This document shows positions 6,300 to 9,030 of a stretch of 9,030 nt of DNA, piece after piece (position 1 is the first letter of the stretch; the number at the start of each line of letters is the position of its first letter). The notes beneath the pieces were generated by a model, which did not search any database, was not told where the DNA came from, and worked only from the letters and a program-made list of their open reading frames with translations. Position numbers and translations under genes: made by a program. The stretch comes from Verrucomicrobia subdivision 3 bacterium UBA7542 (lineage in GTDB: Bacteria > Verrucomicrobiota > Verrucomicrobiia > Limisphaerales > UBA11358), in NCBI GenBank assembly GCA_002479245.1, contig DLMG01000374.1, positions 1-9,030 on the forward strand, written 5' to 3'.

Positions 6300-7454
6300 T
6301 CACGCCGGTTGCTGCTGGGTCAGACAATGCAGCGAACCGGAACCGAGCACGAGGTCAACGGCGTGAATGCCGACGACCAGCCGGTCTTTGAACAATTCGC
6401 CCAAAACACCCAGGGCAATGCGGTCGTTGGGATCATTGAACGTGGGCACGATGACGCAGGCATTGCTGATGTAAAAATTCGCGTAGCTCGCGGGCAGACG
6501 GCGGCCATTAAAATAAAGCGGCGCGGGCATGGGCAGCGGCACGACTTCAGGCTTCGAGCCGTCTTCCAGCCGCAAATCCTTGATGCGCTCCCAATTTTCC
6601 GCGAGCGGACGGTGGTTGATGTCTTTCCGGTTGGTTTCCCGGATGAGCACGAGCGTTTTCCGGTTCACAAACCGGCAGATGTCGTCAATGTGCCCGTGGG
6701 TGTCATCGCCGTCCGGACCCTTGCGCAGCCAGAACACGTTTTTTACGCCGAGATATTTTTGGAACGTTTCGTTGTATTGCGCCCGCGTCAGGCCGGGATT
6801 CCGAACCTGGATTTTGGGATGCAGATAACATTCCTCGGTGGTGAGCAACGTCCCGCGACCGTTGACCTCGATGCCGCCGCCTTCGATGACAAAGTTTTTC
6901 CCGTTGAACTGCGCGTCAAACAACGGCTTCTTCAGGAGTTTGGCCGCCGTTTCCGGAATCTTGGTGTCCTTCTGCCAGTCGTCATATTTCGCCCAGGCAT
7001 TGAAATGAAAATGGACAATGGCGGTTTCGATCCCAACGTGCTGCTGGCATCCTGCCGGCAGAACTGATTTTCTTCTCGTATATTGATCTGCCAGCGGGAC
7101 GCTGGCAGCACGTTTACGCCGGACAAAAATCGGCCCGCTGTCGCGCATCCAGCCGCGATTGGTCGGATGCACGACAAACTCAACCTGTTTCAAATTACAG
7201 CCTGCGCGTTTTAAATAACTGGCGGCAAGTGTTTGCTCGGCTTGATGCCGGACGAGAATCCGCACGATTTCGCCCGGTGAAATCTTCCGGACCATTTCGC
7301 CATAAACCCAGCGGACGGCCTCCATCTTGCCCGGCCAATCGGCCTCATGGTGCGGCCAGGCGAGCCAGGTGGCGGCGTGAGGTTTCCACTCCGCCGGCAC
7401 GGAGTAGCCGAGTCCGGCGGGGGTTGATGTATTCACCGATTGCGGGTTTGCCAT
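6300..7454 (-). CDS. aguA: Agmatine deiminase with one in-frame palindromic insertion
   Basis: It hydrolyses agmatine to N-carbamoylputrescine and ammonia, a step in arginine-to-putrescine conversion, in the cytosol. The 384-aa product matches the family from end to end: PAEWKPHAATWLAWPHHEADWPG (split here: PAEWKPHAATW, LAWPHHEADW) at 20-40, NRGWMRDSGPIF (99-110) and EGGGIEVNGRGTLLTTEEC (191-209). It also has GDDTHGHID (249-257, His255) and the C-terminal catalytic GSGSLHCLTQQQP (Cys377). Residues about 114-140, between PIFVRR and AIVHFHFNAW, are extra and coincide with the palindrome at 7035-7114; without them the protein is about 358 aa, the normal size. The start at 7454 (MANPQSV) is preferred by family length; 7472 is an alternative. 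No strong ribosome site is seen at either. The partner gene aguB (carbamoylputrescine amidase) is not in the window. Confidence 0.95.
   Translation of the reverse strand: MANPQSVNTSTPAGLGYSVPAEWKPHAATWLAWPHHEADWPGKMEAVRWVYGEMVRKISPGEIVRILVRHQAEQTLAASYLKRAGCNLKQVEFVVHPTNRGWMRDSGPIFVRRKRAASVPLADQYTRRKSVLPAGCQQHVGIETAIVHFHFNAWAKYDDWQKDTKIPETAAKLLKKPLFDAQFNGKNFVIEGGGIEVNGRGTLLTTEECYLHPKIQVRNPGLTRAQYNETFQKYLGVKNVFWLRKGPDGDDTHGHIDDICRFVNRKTLVLIRETNRKDINHRPLAENWERIKDLRLEDGSKPEVVPLPMPAPLYFNGRRLPASYANFYISNACVIVPTFNDPNDRIALGVLGELFKDRLVVGIHAVDLVLGSGSLHCLTQQQPA
7035..7114. repeat. 80-bp GTGCT-type paired-hairpin element inside aguA
   Basis: AACGTGCTG (7035-7043) is mirrored by CAGCACGTT (7106-7114). Arms fold as CTGCTGGCA-TCC-TGCCGGCAG (one G-T pair) and CTGCCAGCG-GGA-CGCTGGCAG. 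Read in aguA it gives RAASVPLA, the same frame and nearly the same peptide as the two GTGCT-type copies in ileS, although the gene lies on the other strand. The spacer between the arms is unrelated to those of the ileS copies. Confidence 0.92.
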
Positions 7455-7692
7455 AATGTTTGCGCGGAGCATAACGGCTTCACGGCCTTTGGGAAACCCG
7501 AAACGAAATCCAGCAATGGGAAAAACAACGTGCGAACTTGGACCGCCAAACCCCTTAACTTTTATCATCGGCTGCTTTGTTCATTTGTTCAAATAAAATA
7601 TTTGCCGAATATCAAAAATAAATGATGAAAGTTCATCTGCATTGAGCGAGCTTAAAATGGGAACAGCGATTGCTTACAAGCGTATCGCGCTT

Positions 7693-8745
7693 ATGAAAAT
7701 GAGCTTGCATCAAATCAGGGGTTTGAAGGCCGCGAAAAACACTTTATGGGTGTGTTTGGTGTTTTTTTCGACGGCAGGTGTGGTTGCTCCCCAAATACCT
7801 GCCCCGAAACCGTTGATTGTGACCTTGTCTCCGGGCGTGACCGGCGCCGAAATCCAGCAAGCGCTGGATCTCCTGCCTGAGAGTGGCGGGAAAGTGGTGC
7901 TGCCACCCGGAACTTTTGAAGTCCGCCAGCCCATTGTGTTGCAGCGTAATCATCAGGCCTTGCGCGGTTCCGGGGATGCGACAGTTCTGCGCCTGGCGGA
8001 TGGCGCCAATTGCCCGGTGATCATCCTGGGCGAACCAGTCAACAATCCACTTTCAACTGTCAAAGACCTGCGCATCAGTGACCTTTTTATTGACGGAAAC
8101 CGCTACCACCAGCAACGCGAACTCTGGCGGTTTCTGGGCGAAGGCTCGGAAATCCGCAATAACGGAATCACGGTGCAAAACGTCAGCGATTCGCTGGTGG
8201 AACGGGTGACCTGTGCCCGCTGCCGTTCCGGCGGCCTGGTCACCACGCGGGACGTGCGGCGGCTGACCGTGCGGGATTACACTGCGTTTGAAAACGAGTT
8301 CGACGGCCTGGCCTGTTATCAAACGACGGATTGCCAGTTCACAGGACTTTATCTCCACAACAATCCCGGTGCCGGCATTTCGCTCGACCTGGCTTTCAAT
8401 CACAACGTCATCAGTAATGCCGTTCTGATCGCAAACGACTTGGGCATCTTTATGCGTGAGAGCTGCGACAATCAATTCCACAACATTTCCATCCGCGACA
8501 GCCACCATTACGGCATCTTCATAACCCACGCCGAGAAACAGACACCTTACGGCTGGCAGCCGGTGCCTTGGACCGAATGCGTGCATAATTCCTTCATCAA
8601 TTTGACCGCCATCAATTGCGGCAGTGCGGCTTTCTGGGGCGATAACAACATCCGCACCAACAATGTCATCATCGGGGCGCAATTCCATGACAATGTTCAA
8701 GGCGGACTTTCGCCGGCCCGGCCGGATTTGGTGACCGTCCGGTAG
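7693..8745 (+). CDS. Secreted right-handed parallel beta-helix protein
   Basis: The 350-aa product starts with a typical signal peptide: basic n-region (KMSLHQIRGLKAAKN), hydrophobic core (TLWVCLVFFSTAGVVA) and likely cleavage near VVA-PQ. The mature protein opens with GAEIQQALDLLPESGGKVVL and PPGTFEVRQPIVLQ, the cap and first turn seen in pectate-lyase-3-like beta-helix proteins. Repeating turns follow (for example DLRISDLFIDGN, GITVQNVSDSLVERVTC, GLVTTRDVRRLTVRDY, NHNVISNAVLIANDLGIFM, NQFHNISIRDSHHYGIFI). The fold is common in polysaccharide lyases and glycoside hydrolases, but no catalytic residues can be assigned, so the substrate is unknown. The start is uncertain: 7642 (TTG), 7657, 7693 and 7699 are in frame, and 7693 is chosen for a normal-length n-region. 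It is divergent from aguA across an AT-rich gap. Confidence 0.85.
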   Translation: MKMSLHQIRGLKAAKNTLWVCLVFFSTAGVVAPQIPAPKPLIVTLSPGVTGAEIQQALDLLPESGGKVVLPPGTFEVRQPIVLQRNHQALRGSGDATVLRLADGANCPVIILGEPVNNPLSTVKDLRISDLFIDGNRYHQQRELWRFLGEGSEIRNNGITVQNVSDSLVERVTCARCRSGGLVTTRDVRRLTVRDYTAFENEFDGLACYQTTDCQFTGLYLHNNPGAGISLDLAFNHNVISNAVLIANDLGIFMRESCDNQFHNISIRDSHHYGIFITHAEKQTPYGWQPVPWTECVHNSFINLTAINCGSAAFWGDNNIRTNNVIIGAQFHDNVQGGLSPARPDLVTVR

Positions 8746-8822
8746 CCCCGGCTTGGCGGACTGCCGGGATCGCTGCGGATTTTTGTGCCGCTGCATTTCT
8801 TGCGGTTTAACACAATTAAAAC

Positions 8823-9006
8823 CCGAACTCCGAAGTTGCCGATGGTGGCGGGGCGGACAAGGCCCTGTCGGAGTGCTCCCGTCCCCGGGCGCAGCAACAG
8901 GCTTCGTTCGAGCCGCGAAACATTTCTCAACCACCCGCCCATCGCACCTGGCTGCGGCCGGGACGGCCGCACTCCGCCAACGCAGAAATTCAACTTTGGA
9001 GTTCGG
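8823..9006. repeat. 184-bp nested inverted repeat
   Basis: The outer arms CCGAACTCCGAAGTTG (8823-8838) and CAACTTTGGAGTTCGG (8991-9006) match at 15 of 16 positions. An inner pair, CGGAGTGC (8869-8876) and GCACTCCG (8969-8976), encloses two hairpins: GCGGCCG-GGA-CGGCCGC (8954-8970, perfect) and a matching but imperfect one at 8875-8892. The inner part has the same paired-hairpin design with a TCC/GGA loop as the elements in ileS and aguA. The rest of 8746-9030 shows no gene. Confidence 0.8.
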
Positions 9007-9030
9007 ATGTGCGCCGGTGAAGCTGGGTGC

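Noticed and set aside
6219..7067. 282-codon frame on the plus strand
   Set aside because: It is antisense to aguA and starts within the GTGGCACAG repeats. The aguA strand carries every conserved family motif.
8053..8934. 293-codon minus-strand frame
   Set aside because: It is antisense to the beta-helix gene and runs into the nested inverted repeat. The plus-strand frame has a signal peptide and beta-helix turns.

Overview
The window is GC-rich bacterial chromosome. It carries core genes (dnaA, a PII gene, ileS), an agmatine deiminase, two lineage-type exported proteins, and an unusually dense set of small palindromic repeats. Taxonomy is inferred, not proven. The mix of paired-hairpin repeats, weak Shine-Dalgarno signals and a large secreted beta-helix protein suggests Verrucomicrobiota (Pedosphaera/Limisphaerales-like). 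A 16S rRNA gene or a ribosomal protein would be needed to confirm it.

Layout, left to right. (1) 1-467, minus: the N-terminal third of dnaA, cut by the window edge. (2) 474-862: an AT-richer gap with a TTATNCACA-type DnaA box, a possible oriC. (3) 863-1201, minus: a complete PII signal protein with Tyr51. (4) 1202-1817: a 616-bp gap with two unrelated inverted-repeat elements. (5) 1818-4844, plus: ileS, 1008 aa, about 70 aa longer than usual because three palindromic elements are read through in frame. (6) 4841-5602, minus: a predicted exported protein of unknown family whose stop codon overlaps that of ileS. (7) 5603-6299: a repeat-rich stretch with a 59-bp direct duplication, a 48-codon antitoxin-like frame and two GTGGCACAG-type elements. 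(8) 6300-7454, minus: agmatine deiminase carrying a fourth in-frame palindromic insertion. (9) 7693-8745, plus: a secreted right-handed beta-helix protein, divergent from aguA. (10) 8746-9030: non-coding, holding a 184-bp nested inverted repeat.

The most striking feature is the repeat system. Each main element is a pair of short hairpins in inverted orientation, mostly with a 3-nt loop reading TCC on one strand, separated by a spacer of roughly 15-45 nt. Within an element the two hairpins differ mostly by paired, compensated substitutions, so the hairpin itself appears to be maintained. This resembles REPIN architecture (paired REP hairpins). Four of these elements lie inside genes, three in ileS and one in aguA. 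They add 20-31 residues each without breaking the frame, and three of the four encode almost the same octapeptide (RAAGVPPA or RAASVPLA). Removing the three insertions brings IleRS back to about 936 aa, the usual bacterial size. The genes otherwise look like independent units. No obvious operon links them, and the only tight junction is the convergent ileS/exported-protein overlap.
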